NCBI GenBank assembly: GCA_036365515.1
Contig: CM070874.1
Location: forward strand, 28,273,862-28,337,861
DNA length: 64,000 nucleotides
Origin: Torymus aiolomorphi
Lineage: Eukaryota; Arthropoda; Insecta; Hymenoptera; Torymidae
Direction of reading: 5' to 3'
The translations under genes were made by a program, and so were the position numbers. The stretch's first letter is position 1, and each line of letters starts with the position of its first letter. Of the stretch, positions 23,147-34,189 are shown piece after piece. The notes under the pieces are model-generated. The model was not told the origin of the DNA. It did no database searches and saw only the letters and a list, made by a program, of their open reading frames with translations.

Positions 23147-26100
23147 TCTCAGCCACCGCCTAAAGTAATATCGCGTGAAAAATATACTTACCGTCATTTA
23201 AAGCTATTAGAAAGATTTTAAAACTTTGAATCTTCAATTCATTCTACATAAATAATAAAGATATAATAAAAAAATAAAAAAAAAAAAAGATTATTCATTT
23301 ATCTTTTAATTAATATTAATTAATCTTCTAAACTATAAATCAAAATCATTAAATTTTTTTTTCTCTACAATAATATCAGCATATATTATATATAAAAATT
23401 TAAACATACGTAAATTCCAATAAAATAATTATTTTGAATTTTCGATAAAATAAAAAATTACTAGATAGAACGATTTTTGCTAAACTATACACAAACTTAA
23501 ACCTTCCTTCCATCTCTCCGAATATACTAATATTAACACTCTTGAAATAAAATGCGTTTCAACTAGAAACAGCCGACCGCGGAAATCTTCCAAGAAACCG
23601 ATAGGAAAAATAAAGCCATAAACCGCTAAAAATCAACAACATCTTAATTTTATTACAAGTACGCGACGAAAAACTAATGTTCCGGTCCTAATTAAACAAC
23701 GGGAATTCATGTCTGTTAACTCACGATAGACACCCAAAAAGTCTTATTAAAAACTTTTATTTAAAAGTCAATCAAAATTATCTTGTCGAAGAAGAATCAA
23801 CAATATAAATTAAATTTTTAATTGTCACAAAAACAGAATACCAACGGATAACAACTTACAAAATTTACGATCTTTGAATTAAAAATATATATTTTTCGCT
23901 GTCGAACAATTAGAAACACATCATTGTTATGAGAAAACACACTAAGTTATAAATTATACAAGAGAACATAAATCGCAAGTATAAAATTTAATGAACCATT
24001 ATTCAATGTAGAAAAATTAATAAAATTTAAAAACAGGGTGATTCAATACAAAAAGAATTATTTTTAAATAAAATCATATATGTTTTCAAAAATTTTCCTC
24101 CAAGACAAAATTTTAAATCTAAGATAAAAGGATCTTGGTTAAACGCAAGAAAGATTTTCTCAAGCCAGCTTATGTCCGGATTTCCTAAAACATTAAGACG
24201 GATAGAGCAATAAACCGATGAAACCCGCGCTCGCCTAAATCCTAAACTCGTTACACTTGCACCGACGATCTAGCATTTTCACCCTAAATAAACATCATTG
24301 CGGGAAGGCCAGCAATACGACGCGCCGACGCACATTACGATATTTGCGAAAGATAAAAGAACCCTACATTTCGAAAAATTTTCACGTGGTGCATCGTAGA
24401 TAACGAGTTAGAAGCTCGCCTAGGAGCACTCAGTTTTCCTTCTACCCTCGTGCCGATTACACCTAACCGAGTTCTGTCAGAGTGCCGAAAAAAAGTTCAA
24501 GTCCGTGCGTGTTATACCTATCGTTAAAAATTTCTTACAACTACCGTAAACTAACGCAAGGGATATAAGGAAACTAGATTGGAACCTTAAAGCCAAGGAC
24601 ATATATATATTTGAAGGAAGTTATATACAAATTACACGGAAACCAAAAACTATTAAAATTCAAATAAAAATAAAGGGAATTACAACCAAAAAAAAGAAAG
24701 GTAAAATTTAAAATATAAAATTTGTTTTTTTTTCATGAAACTTATGAGTACGTGTTAACCCCCCCCCCCCCCGCTACAAATAAAGTACCTTTTTTACACT
24801 TCGCTGAAATAAAGGAGAATTAAAATCATTATTCTTTTTTTTACTTCGGCGAAGTTGTCCTTTCTCTCTCTCATATCCATCGCCTTCGCGCCCGTCGGAT
24901 CGTGTCAATCTCCCACAAACTTATACCGGACACGATTATACAATGTATATAATTAGTTAGTTAAATATCTTGTGCATGCGCATGTTATGAATTAACTATA
25001 ATATACTTTTGTGAACATACGTCTTTTTTTTATAAAAGTGAATGATCTTTGTACAAAATTAACAATTGAAAAGTTTTAATAACTAAATCAAAAATCTTAA
25101 ACATCAAACATATAGTCTTTTTTTTTTCTCCTTCATTAATTGAAAAACAAACATAAAAAATTAACTTAAAAATATCTATATTAAAATAAAAAAGTTATTC
25201 TCTGGAGTCACTACACTCCAAGAATAAATTGAAACATTTTCTAACAAAATTTTTTTTTTATTGTCGTGAAAAACGTAGAACTAAAAGATACAAATATTAC
25301 AATCAACATTATAAATAAATAAACTATTAAAGACTTTTAATAAAAATAACATAAATAAAAACATAATTAAATCATTCTGAAAAAGAAGTAAAAGAAAAAT
25401 AATATAATAAAAATCGGTTCAATAATTAAGAATTTAGCGCAAGTTCATCACAATGTTAAGATTTTTTTTTTTTGACCGTCGGAATTAATTGAATGAAATA
25501 AAATAAAATAAAACACAGAAGTGAGTTAAATACGGAAAACGAATAGAAGTTAAAATACTAAACGGGAATGTGCATCACTTCACCCACATACAAGTAGAGG
25601 ATTGTGCATCAACTAAAAGCCAACCGCAATTAATAATAAATTATCATTAGAAAAATAAAATAAATGAATAAAGAAACGAAATAAATATAGCATTGCTATG
25701 AATAAATCATCGTGCATAAACTGGGAGTTCATCACGATATTATAATCAAATAATTTAATAAATTAATTAATAAAAGAATAAGAATATTAAAAGAAAGAAA
25801 TTGTTATATAACGAAAAAGGAATATCATACGAATAAATAAATAAATGAATAAATTAAATGGGGAAGACAAATATAACCCAAAAATAATAAATAATTTAAA
25901 TACGAAAATACATCAATTGACTTAAAAACAAAACGCAAAGGCGAAATAAAACAAAAGACGAATAAGGTCAAAGATTTAAATAAAAATATAATATTAAACC
26001 GGAATGTGTGTGAACTGGAAGTTCAATACATCGCCTAAATAGAAATAGATATTGTGCATAAACTGGGAGTTCATCGCAATATCTAGATTAAGGAAAATAT

Positions 26101-26872
26101 TTTTTCATCTAAACAGTGCGTGGACTGGTAGTCAATCACTGTTTAGACCATTATGAAATAATAAAACCAACTTAACACCAGAATTTTTTTTGAGGGCACA
26201 ATTATATTGTGCTTTATCAATAACTAAAAATTAAATTAATTTCTCAAAACAAATAGACCCCTTTCCAAAATGGAAATAAATTTTATTTAAAATCAAAACA
26301 ATTAACAAACCATATCTATATAAAATTATTCAACCAAAATTATTTGAATCAAAAGGATATAAATAAGATATTATAAATAACCTTGAATAAATTCTTTTTT
26401 ATTACAAGACAAATTAAGCTTTTAAATAAATAAACGTGTTTTCACATCAACTACAATAATTTTCAACTAAACTCAGAATATATATTTTCTTTTTTTTTTC
26501 TTCTCTGTTTAAAAATATACTCTCTTCTTGCTTACTTGTCAACGCAAACTAAAAGAAAATTAATTATTTCAAAACTAAAGATATTGAAGGAATCAGCTTT
26601 TTGCAAGGTCACTATCATTCCATTTAGAACACGCTTTAACCAGCGGGTTTACGAATTCGCTTTAACCAGCGGATTCAAGGGAAAGTCATTAATTCATTTA
26701 GAACACGCTTTTACGAGCTCGCTTTAACCAGCGGACTCGAGGGAAATCCATCTGCTATTAGTGACTTAGGGACGCTTGCACTGGTGGCCCTTTATGCAAA
26801 GGTGATCCTTTCTTTCTGAAAATTCTTTTTTTTTCTCTCTCGGTAAAAAGCTAACGAAGGTTATATTAGTAA
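23147..26872 (+). other. Very long AT-rich proviral leader without genes
   Basis: No domain-bearing frame seen. A motif like gtgcataaactgggagttcatc recurs at about 25713, 26047 and, in altered form, at 25575, 26000 and 26118. A ~70-bp repeat (catttagaacacgct...ctttaaccagcgg) is present twice at about 26619-26750. A C-run lies at about 24760. Either this is a true leader or part of it is unrecognised inserted DNA. Confidence 0.5.
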
Positions 26873-27031
26873 ATGACAAAGGATAGAAAAAAGAGAGGAG
26901 GTAAAAAGAGGCAAGCTAGAAGAGCTGCGCTCTTAGCGGGTATTCCTCTTACAAATATAAAACTATATGTCGAACTCGAACAACTAATCGACCTGTTACA
27001 GAATGCAACTAAACTGAAAACGAGGAAGTAA
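26873..27031 (+). CDS. Small basic ORF upstream of gag (52 aa)
   Basis: ATG to TAA, 52 residues, starting with a dense Lys/Arg cluster (MTKDRKKRGGKKRQARRAA) followed by a leucine-rich helix-like tail. Not recognised. Its basic-then-helical layout recalls the basic N-termini of the small ORFs at 29598 and 30252, but no clear alignment was seen. It is separated from them by the nested Penelope-like element. Confidence 0.35.
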   Translation: MTKDRKKRGGKKRQARRAALLAGIPLTNIKLYVELEQLIDLLQNATKLKTRK

Positions 27032-27487
27032 TAAATAATTTTAAGATCAGTCAGTTAACTGATTGTTTAACTAATCTCGAATAAATAAATAAATAAAGAA
27101 AGAAAGAAAGAAATAATAAATAAATAATAATAATTAATTAATTAATATACCTAGTAATAATCTCCATTGTTTTATTATTTCATTTCCCATAAGAATTTTT
27201 GATCTGTTGTATGAATCCACTATTCACGAAAGGAACATCGACTTGCCATATACCTAACTTTTCAACTTAGAGTAATTAAAATTTTCGTCTTCTGACGAAA
27301 ATTGCTAATGGACATGTTTCATAAATAAAATAAACAACATAAAATTTTATTTAATTAAAAACTTTAAGCCAACAATTATTAATAAAAATTAAGAAATTTT
27401 ATTACGGCCCAATTGCTTCATTAATAATTATAAGAAGCATATTTAGAAGTAAATAAATTTTAAGAAAAAGTAATAATAATAAACCAA

Positions 27488-28207
27488 AAAATTGCAGTTA
27501 TCTATGGCTTAGTCGATAAAGCAATTAAAATTTTACATATCTCTTTCCATAAAGATAATTTAAAAATAATAAAATGCTTTCTTATTCAAAACGACTATCC
27601 TCCTACATTCATTGAAAAATATATTAAAAAACGTCTGCACTCTTATAATAATAGTCAATTCTTAAATTATAATAAACAAGATTACCGCAATAAGACCTTA
27701 ATCATTCCATACATAAAAGACTTAAATAAAAAATTATGCAGCACTATGAAAGATGTCAAAAACCTACAAACAATCAGTAAAAACATAAATAAGCTTAAAT
27801 TTACTAGACTCGGAAAAGATAAACTAGATCCGCTCGAAACTGCATCTGTCGTTTATAAAATAAACTGCAAAGATTGCGATGCCTCTTACGTAGGCACCTC
27901 AAAAAGGAAGTTAAACAGACGTGTATACGAACACAAATACGCGGTCTCAAAATCGTTAACGACCTCCGCACTCTCAGAGCACGTTCAAAAAACTGGACAT
28001 AAAATAGATTTTGAGCATACATACATAATAGACACCGAAACAAACTTCCGTAAACGCACTTTTTCAGAAATGTTGCACATACACTCGCAAAATAACAGCC
28101 TAAATCGAATGGACGACACTAAGAATCTCAAGTACATTTATAAAAAATCCGTTGAAACAACCAATAGACACTTCTGCAATAACGAAAATAACAATAAACG
28201 CTGTTAG
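27488..28207 (+). pseudogene. Penelope-like protein, C-terminal part with GIY-YIG endonuclease
   Basis: One open frame covers the post-RT linker (IAVIYGLVDKAIKI at the start) and a GIY-YIG nuclease: VVYKINCKDCDASYVGTS with the conserved Arg in SKRKLNRRVYEH, then SALSEHVQKTGHKIDF and FSEMLHIH. The CKDC pair matches the zinc-like CCHH feature of Penelope endonucleases. It lacks the whole reverse transcriptase, so it is a 5'-truncated copy. The endonuclease normally nicks target DNA to prime reverse transcription. Confidence 0.88.
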
Positions 28208-28649
28208 TCGTACGATCTCCAGTACGCTACTTGTTGGCGCGCTCCCTCTCCTCTCACTCTCAGAATTTGAATTTACGAAAATTAACGTCCCCCCGAAATT
28301 TCACATTTCTCTCAATGTCGAAAAATGGGACTCCAGAGTGCAGGATGGGTAAGAGCTCTAGATGTTTATTGTTATATTCGTATAGAATTTTAATTTTCGT
28401 TAACTTAAAATCAAATTTTCAAACTCGAATTCTTTTCAAAATGTTCTAGTTAAATAAAATCCGCTCACAGACGTTGCACTATGTGCTATATCATTACTTG
28501 ATCGACGTCACCTATGTTTGTCTACGAACCATGGTGTAAACTTTCGTTAATTTATTAGGTCAGTAAAATGCCAAAAAAAGTGTTAATGGGTTCTTTTGCT
28601 TAAAATATTCTGTATATATGTTTTAACTATGTATTTTTTTCCCTTCTTA

Positions 28650-28690
28650 GCCCTGATGAAGGTATTAATATCAGTACCGAAACGTCGGCC
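28650..28690 (+). ncRNA. Hammerhead ribozyme motif, Penelope copy 1
   Basis: Core CUGAUGA, a stem II formed by GGUA/UACC, then GAAACGUC. Flanking GCC/GGC forms stem I. Hammerheads with this minimal ACGU stem III are established in the terminal repeats of Penelope-like elements. One extra purine sits between the core and stem II in all three copies here. Confidence 0.75.
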
Positions 28691-28740
28691 AATAAACTAA
28701 GTTTTAAATGAATTTTTCTTGGTTCCTCGTTGATCGTTTT

Positions 28741-29292
28741 ATTGCAACCTCCTTCAAAATAATAAACCAGTAAATTATAAACGAATAAAACTAACAATTA
28801 TACACTTGTAACAACATAAAAAAAATATATAATAATCTATAAGTTATAAATTACGACAACTACGTCATCATTAACCAATAATTAAATAACTAAACAAATA
28901 CTATATATAATTAATGAATACGATTTTTTTTTCTCTCCTCCTCCTTCTATTACTAATATTTAATCGGTTAACAAATAATTATATATAAAACCAAAAATAA
29001 CTAAAATTGTATGTAACAAATTTCCCATTTAAGTTCCAATTACCTTGGAAATACGGAGAAATTCTCCCCCTCACTATTGTATTCCCCTACGCGACAAAAG
29101 GGACTTACAAAACAAAAATTCTCTACCACAAAATCTTACAACTCATTATAATCGAGTCGCAAGGCAATTCAAATTTTCTTGCCAAGGTAAAAGAGAAAGA
29201 GCATCACCACGTTGCAAAAGGGTCCAAAAACCACCCTTAAATCTTCCTTTATTAACTTGCAACGAAACGAAATTGTACCTAACCCCTTTTTA
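28741..29292 (+). other. AT-rich proviral segment between Penelope copy 1 and the small ORFs
   Basis: Overlapping short frames (from about 29007) show no recognisable domain. The duplicated-ORF homology begins at the ATG at 29293. Confidence 0.4.
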
Positions 29293-29577
29293 ATGTTCCC
29301 CAATACGACTTTCACGCCCATAACTAGACCAGAATTTTCCCAACTCTGCAACGAAATAAAAATTTTACATGAACTAGACGTCATCCACTGGAATTTTTCG
29401 AATAATTTGGACGAACGCCTAAATACCTTAGAAAATCAATTTACGGTTCTTAAAGAAACACTAGTTGAGGTCTTGAAAGTAAATATAAAACAAAATTTTC
29501 TTTTAATACACTCTTATATCCAAGTTGTGAACAGTGAAGACGTGGAAAAATTGGTCAAGGCACTTGAAAAATTGTAA
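29293..29577 (+). CDS. Small ORF A1 of the pre-gag module (94 aa)
   Basis: Starts MFPNTTF at 29293; I chose this ATG because the second copy (29954) starts MIPNTNF. It is predicted helical with regularly spaced Leu/Ile, compatible with a coiled coil. Function unknown. It is followed after 20 nt by ORF B1, so A1-B1 and A2-B2 form a duplicated pair upstream of gag. Confidence 0.55.
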   Translation: MFPNTTFTPITRPEFSQLCNEIKILHELDVIHWNFSNNLDERLNTLENQFTVLKETLVEVLKVNIKQNFLLIHSYIQVVNSEDVEKLVKALEKL

Positions 29578-29597
29578 TTAACTGATTAGGAACATTT

Positions 29598-29954
29598 ATG
29601 CACCAAAGAAGAAAATTATTAAAACAAAGAAATAAACTTATTAAACGTTTACGAGAAATTTTAAATAGACCAACGATCTCTGCTGCGATTTTTGGAGAAT
29701 CATTCGCGCCGCCAGTAATACCAATCTACGAATTGGAAACCGACGTCGAAACAGACAGTGACAACAGCACGGTGGATGAAATATTAAATCTCTTACTAAA
29801 TCAACTGTCAAGAGACTCTGGAATAAACCAAGAGAATTACGAATCACCAAGTAAAGATCTTAAAACACTGCCCTTCGACATCAAGGACCTACAGCAAACA
29901 GAAATAACGCTCGAATTTGCTCTGCACACATTTTCAAAAATTAAGAAAGTCTGA
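29598..29954 (+). CDS. Small ORF B1 of the pre-gag module (118 aa)
   Basis: A basic N-terminus (MHQRRKLLKQRNKLIKR) is followed by an acidic, Ser/Asp/Glu-rich part (about residues 45-75). Its TGA shares one base with the ATG of the next ORF (TGATG at 29952-29956), a layout suited to termination-reinitiation. Not recognised. Its position and charge layout parallel B2. Confidence 0.5.
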   Translation: MHQRRKLLKQRNKLIKRLREILNRPTISAAIFGESFAPPVIPIYELETDVETDSDNSTVDEILNLLLNQLSRDSGINQENYESPSKDLKTLPFDIKDLQQTEITLEFALHTFSKIKKV

Positions 29955-30265
29955 TGATCCCCAACACCAATTTCTCCCCTTTTTCCGAAGTATCAAGACT
30001 AGAATTTGATCTTATTCGGGAAGACGCTGACTTCTTAGAAGAAATTACCACAGATCAACAGATCTATTCTAATAAGTTACAAGTCCGTGTAAGCCAGCTA
30101 GAATGAGAACAGGAAATTTTACGGAAAGCATTAATCGAATTAATTAAGGTAAACCATAAATTCAGCTCATCATTAGTAACTTCGTTTATAAAACCAGTGA
30201 CAGAAAAGGATATACATATCCTCGAAAACGCACTACATAGATTAACTCTCAATGAGCAGAGTTAA
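29954..30265 (+). pseudogene. Small ORF A2, paralogue of A1, with an internal stop
   Basis: Aligns with A1 from the first residue (MIPNTNFSP) to the Leu-rich end (ILENALHRLTL), with a TGA at 30104-30106 about halfway. It overlaps the start of B2 (30252) by 14 nt. The stop is the only break seen. Confidence 0.5.
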
Positions 30266-30767
30266 TAACAATTGGCGTTGTATTAAACGAAAACGAAAGG
30301 AATTTCTTGAATCGGTAAAACGAGCCGTAGAAATTTCTGACCTGAAAATAGCAAAGGAAAACACTCCTTTTATTATCGACCATACCAAACAAGCCATAAT
30401 CGGAGGCTTGAAAACAAACGAAGATGAACCACTAGATGTAACGTGCTTCCTGCCAATTACTATTAGACGAAATAAAGAACAAACAGGAGGATCAATTCCG
30501 GATGAGGATACCGAATCCGAATATTTTACAATAGATGAAGTTACAACTTCCTCCGACTACTCAGACTAACCCGCGATTAATACCGTTTACATTTTTCGAT
30601 TTCCTACTAATACCAACAAAACAATACCAGTCGCTGGAATAAGAATCCACGAACCTTGTCCCGTGTTTGAAGACATTCCACCATTTGACTTGGAACCGCA
30701 ACTGGAATCGGAACTTTTCGAGATCATCAGAGGTGGTATTCTTGAATTACTCAAAGACGATAACTAA
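30252..30767 (+). pseudogene. Small ORF B2, paralogue of B1, with an internal stop
   Basis: Starts MSRVNNNWRCIKRKRKEF (basic) and becomes acidic. A TAA at 30567-30569 is followed in the same frame by another 65 codons ending at 30767, 13 nt before the likely gag ATG. The downstream part (IPPFDLEPQLESELF) resembles the acidic part of B1, which supports a longer original ORF. Function unknown. Confidence 0.5.
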
Positions 30768-30780
30768 CAAATTAGCCAAA

Positions 30781-32052
30781 ATGCAAAACAACGAAGCTAT
30801 CGCTAATCTCACGCAACATCAGAATATTACTGATGCTCTGCTCACTACTATGGGAGAATGTATGGCCGTACAACAGGCTTTACTGCACATACCCGTTTAC
30901 GATGGCAAAAATATGCCCCTAAAGACATTCATTCAGGATGTTGAAAACGGATATACCATTTGTCCTGTCGGAATCAGAAATGCCTTCTTCAAGGGAGTCA
31001 TAGCTAAACTGCGTGACACCGCAAGAGATGCTGTAAACGGAGTAGAAATTAATACGGTAGCAAACTTGAAGGACGCCCTCAAGGAATATTTCTCGCCTAA
31101 AAAGAACTACTCACAATTCTGCGCAGAAATACAAGGAGTAAGAATGCGACGCAACGAAACCGTTATCGAATATTACGGACGCATTAAAAAAATCATGGAA
31201 GGCGCAAGGGCTTCGTTAACTGAAAAATTCACGGTAGAACAAGTTCCACACATGGTAACAATGCTTGAAGGAATTGCCTTAGAATCTTTCAAAAGAGGAC
31301 TTTCAGACAAATTTCTCTATGCCCTAAGTGTACAAGAACCAGCTACGCTCGATGCTGCGCTAAGGATCGCACAACGCATAGAAAGAGACATGATCAACTC
31401 TACCGAAAGAAAAGGATTGCTACAATTAGGATCCTCAGAAACAACACCCCATCCACAACTTAACACTTCAACGCAACCCAGAGCTCCATGGACAAATACC
31501 TACAAAAGAGGACCAAATGATAACGGATATCAAGCACCCTCGAACAACTACCGACCCAAATCTCTAAATGAATACAGAGGTATGAATAACAATTCATACC
31601 AACCAAGACAAGCCGGCCAATTTCAAGAACAACAAAGGGGATATTCAACCTATCAACCTAGAACTTCACAAAACTATTCTCCCAGAGCACCTAAAAGAAC
31701 ACGGCCAAATTATTCATCAAGAGGACCAGGACATTTCCAAGAAAGGAGACCTCAACCAAACTTATATCAGAAAGGATGGCAAGCATTGCCTAATCTTCGA
31801 TACCGCACTGAATACTTGATGCCCTATCAATATTACACCCCACCATATAATGGATATTTGCCCCCACCTTTTCCAATGCCATACGCCCAGAACCAAACTT
31901 TACCCTTGAGACAAAATTTAAACTCATCTGCAGTTCATCAGAAGGACGCGTCGATGAACAAGCAGAACCCCGAGCGTCCACTAACGGTCAAATTTATATC
32001 AGCGGAAGACCTTGGAACCGAACCAATGGAAGAGCAACCGTGCCAACAGTAA
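30781..32052 (+). CDS. gag: Gag polyprotein, errantivirus type
   Basis: About 423 residues from the ATG at 30781. The frame is open from 30667, but that part is better explained by the end of ORF B2. The N-terminal half has the retrotransposon capsid pattern (PVYDGKNMPLKTFIQDVENG, then KDALKEYFSPKKNYSQF, then FKRGLSDKF). The C-terminal third is rich in Gln, Pro, Tyr, Arg and Asn with no CCHC zinc knuckle, as is typical of insect errantiviruses. It forms the virion core and packages RNA. No internal stop; this is the best preserved gene of the provirus. Confidence 0.85.
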   Translation: MQNNEAIANLTQHQNITDALLTTMGECMAVQQALLHIPVYDGKNMPLKTFIQDVENGYTICPVGIRNAFFKGVIAKLRDTARDAVNGVEINTVANLKDALKEYFSPKKNYSQFCAEIQGVRMRRNETVIEYYGRIKKIMEGARASLTEKFTVEQVPHMVTMLEGIALESFKRGLSDKFLYALSVQEPATLDAALRIAQRIERDMINSTERKGLLQLGSSETTPHPQLNTSTQPRAPWTNTYKRGPNDNGYQAPSNNYRPKSLNEYRGMNNNSYQPRQAGQFQEQQRGYSTYQPRTSQNYSPRAPKRTRPNYSSRGPGHFQERRPQPNLYQKGWQALPNLRYRTEYLMPYQYYTPPYNGYLPPPFPMPYAQNQTLPLRQNLNSSAVHQKDASMNKQNPERPLTVKFISAEDLGTEPMEEQPCQQ

Positions 32053-32482
32053 AATTAAACGCTGCTGAACTCAAACAAACAACTGAGTTCCTCATTGATA
32101 CCGGAGCCGAAATAAATTTAATTCACCTCCAAATGTTAAAACCAAAAACCATGATTGCCACCCATGAATCAATGGCAATAACAGGAATCCTGAAGACAGC
32201 TTTAATACACTAGGATCAACGGAAATAACATTCTTTGACACCCCCATAAAATTCCAAGTAATTAAACATAACTTACCATTAGGTGTCACAGGAATGCTAG
32301 GTGTCGATTTTCTTAAAACAGAAAACGCAGAAATTTCATTTCACCATAACAACCTGATTACGAGTTCCAGGTCTATCAAACCAATAAGATTTATAAATTA
32401 TAAACCCGGTCCACCTGCAAAATATGCATTACTAGCACGGAGTAAAACTCCCATAACTATAAAATTACATATGTTGCAATAG
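32041..32482 (+). pseudogene. pol: Retropepsin-type protease (start of pol), frameshifted and interrupted
   Basis: The segment just after gag carries FLIDTGAEINLI, the aspartic protease active site DTG, and further on the flap-to-C-terminal pattern GVTGMLGVDFL, but in another frame after a shift near 32185. The domain ends where Penelope copy 2 is inserted (about 32482). It normally cleaves Gag and Pol. Confidence 0.75.
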
Positions 32483-32489
32483 ATAACCG

Positions 32490-33656
32490 TTGGAAATACC
32501 TAAAAAACAAAATAAATCTCTCCAAAATTGAATTCTTAGAAGGCATCAAACTACTTTTAGACTCAACTTTCCTCCAATTTAACAATAAATACTACAAACA
32601 AATTATGGGCGCTCCTATGGGCTTTTGTACTAGTCCATGGTTTGCTGACATAGCTCTGGAAATTTTAGAAACTAATTGCTTAAAAAATTATAGTAAAGAT
32701 ATCCTTTTATATAAAAGATACGTAGATGATTGCTTATTAATAGTAAAAAACAAAAAAATCGAAGAAATACTGTCCTCCTTTAATAACTATAATAACAATT
32801 TACAATTTACAATAGAAAGAGAATCCAATAACAGTATTAATTTCTTAGATATGACACTCATTAGAAATAACAATAAAATCACGACTAACTGGTTCAGAAA
32901 AAATACAGCCTCTGGACGCTATATAAATTATCTTTCCCACCACCCTGACACACAAAAAATAGCCATAATATATAGTTTAGTAGATAAAGCCATAAAACTC
33001 TCAGATCCACAGTTCCACAAAGAAAACCTAAAAACTGTCAAACACTACTTACTTTGCAATAACTATCCAGCTAACATTATCAATAGATATATTTCGAAAC
33101 GTACCGCAACTATCACTAACAGCATGCATACTAAAGAAAAAACTGCACGTTCCGTATTTCTAAAAAACAAAATAGTCCTTCCCTTCATTAAACACCTCAC
33201 TCCAAAAATTAACCACATCTTACACAAACATAACATAATCCCCATACTCCAATCCGTAAACAAATTTAATAATCTAATAACTTTAGGCAAAGACCGTTTA
33301 GATAAAATGCACACTAGTGGCATTGTTTACCATATCAAATGTCAGGACTGTACTTCCTCATACATAGGTATGAGCAAACGTAAACTAAAGACTCGGACTA
33401 ATGAGCATATCAGAGCCGTAAAACAATACTCGGAAAAATCTGCTTTAGCGACACATGTGGAAAATACGGGTCACAAAATCGACTTTGAAAAAGTGAACAT
33501 CTTAGATACAGAAAAGAATTTTTATAAACGCTCGTTTTCAGAAATGCTTAACATTTACTACCACGATAATACTCTCAACTGCATTCAAGATCTAAATTTC
33601 CTCAAAAACTCATATAAAAAAACAATAGATATTATAAAACAATTTTGCAATGGCTA
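32490..33656 (+). pseudogene. Penelope-like RT (C-terminal part) with GIY-YIG endonuclease
   Basis: One uninterrupted frame; the first ATG is only at 32605 because the 5' part was never copied. It starts just before the motif QIMGAPMGF, has the RT catalytic box RYVDDCLL (about 32718), FLDMTLIR, the linker HHPDTQKIAIIYSLV, and a GIY-YIG nuclease (IVYHIKCQDCTSSYIGMS, KRKLKTRTNEH, ALATHVENTGHKIDF, FSEMLNIY). It would copy element RNA at a nicked target if complete. Fingers and early palm are missing. Confidence 0.9.
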
Positions 33657-34145
33657 ACTAATTGCTTATAATTTTCCGTTTATTCAATTTCAAATTTTAT
33701 TCGATGAGATTCGCTTTCATAGTTTCCTTCTTACTTTCTCTCTCTACTCTCTTCTCTCCCCCCACCTTCCGTTCTGTCAATAATTCCTTTATCTCGTCAG
33801 ACTTTTGCGATTTCCCTTCAGTATTGTTCTGCACGCTGATTAATTCAGATATAAGTAGCGGAACAATGATGAACGGAAAAGACAGAGTCTGGCGTAAGTA
33901 CAAATTGCACATATATTAAAAAAATCTTTTTCTAGTTTCAACAGATTTTAACTAAATTCAATACCCGTACATTTTTTCACAGATTGGCCTTCTTTTTTCC
34001 ACTTCCACGTTGTTCATTTCTTTCAATACTTTGACGAACTCCTATGAGACGAAACCTTAATTAATGGTATTCTATTATTTATAAATTTTTGTAAAAAGTT
34101 TTCACAATTTGTCCATTATTTAATGATTTCTTAAATTACTTTGTA

Positions 34146-34189
34146 GCCCTGAAGAGGGGAGTAATAAATAAAACTCCCGAAACGTCGGC
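34146..34189 (+). ncRNA. Hammerhead ribozyme motif, Penelope copy 2
   Basis: Core CUGAAGA (position 7 is variable in hammerheads), stem II GGGAGU/ACUCCC, then GAAACGUC, and stem I GCC/GGC. Stem II differs from copy 1 in sequence but not in pairing. Confidence 0.78.

Larger units (their letters stand above)
27488..28740 (+). mobile_element. 5'-truncated Penelope-like element, copy 1 (nested in the provirus)
   Basis: Starts inside the ORF shortly after the reverse transcriptase domain and runs through the GIY-YIG endonuclease to a 3' end with a hammerhead motif (28650-28690). Same orientation as the provirus. The right boundary is approximate. Confidence 0.85.

Noticed and set aside
32605..33656. 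Treating this RT as part of the provirus pol
   Set aside because: RYVDD plus GIY-YIG identifies a Penelope-like element; the provirus RT (YLDD) resumes at about 34250.
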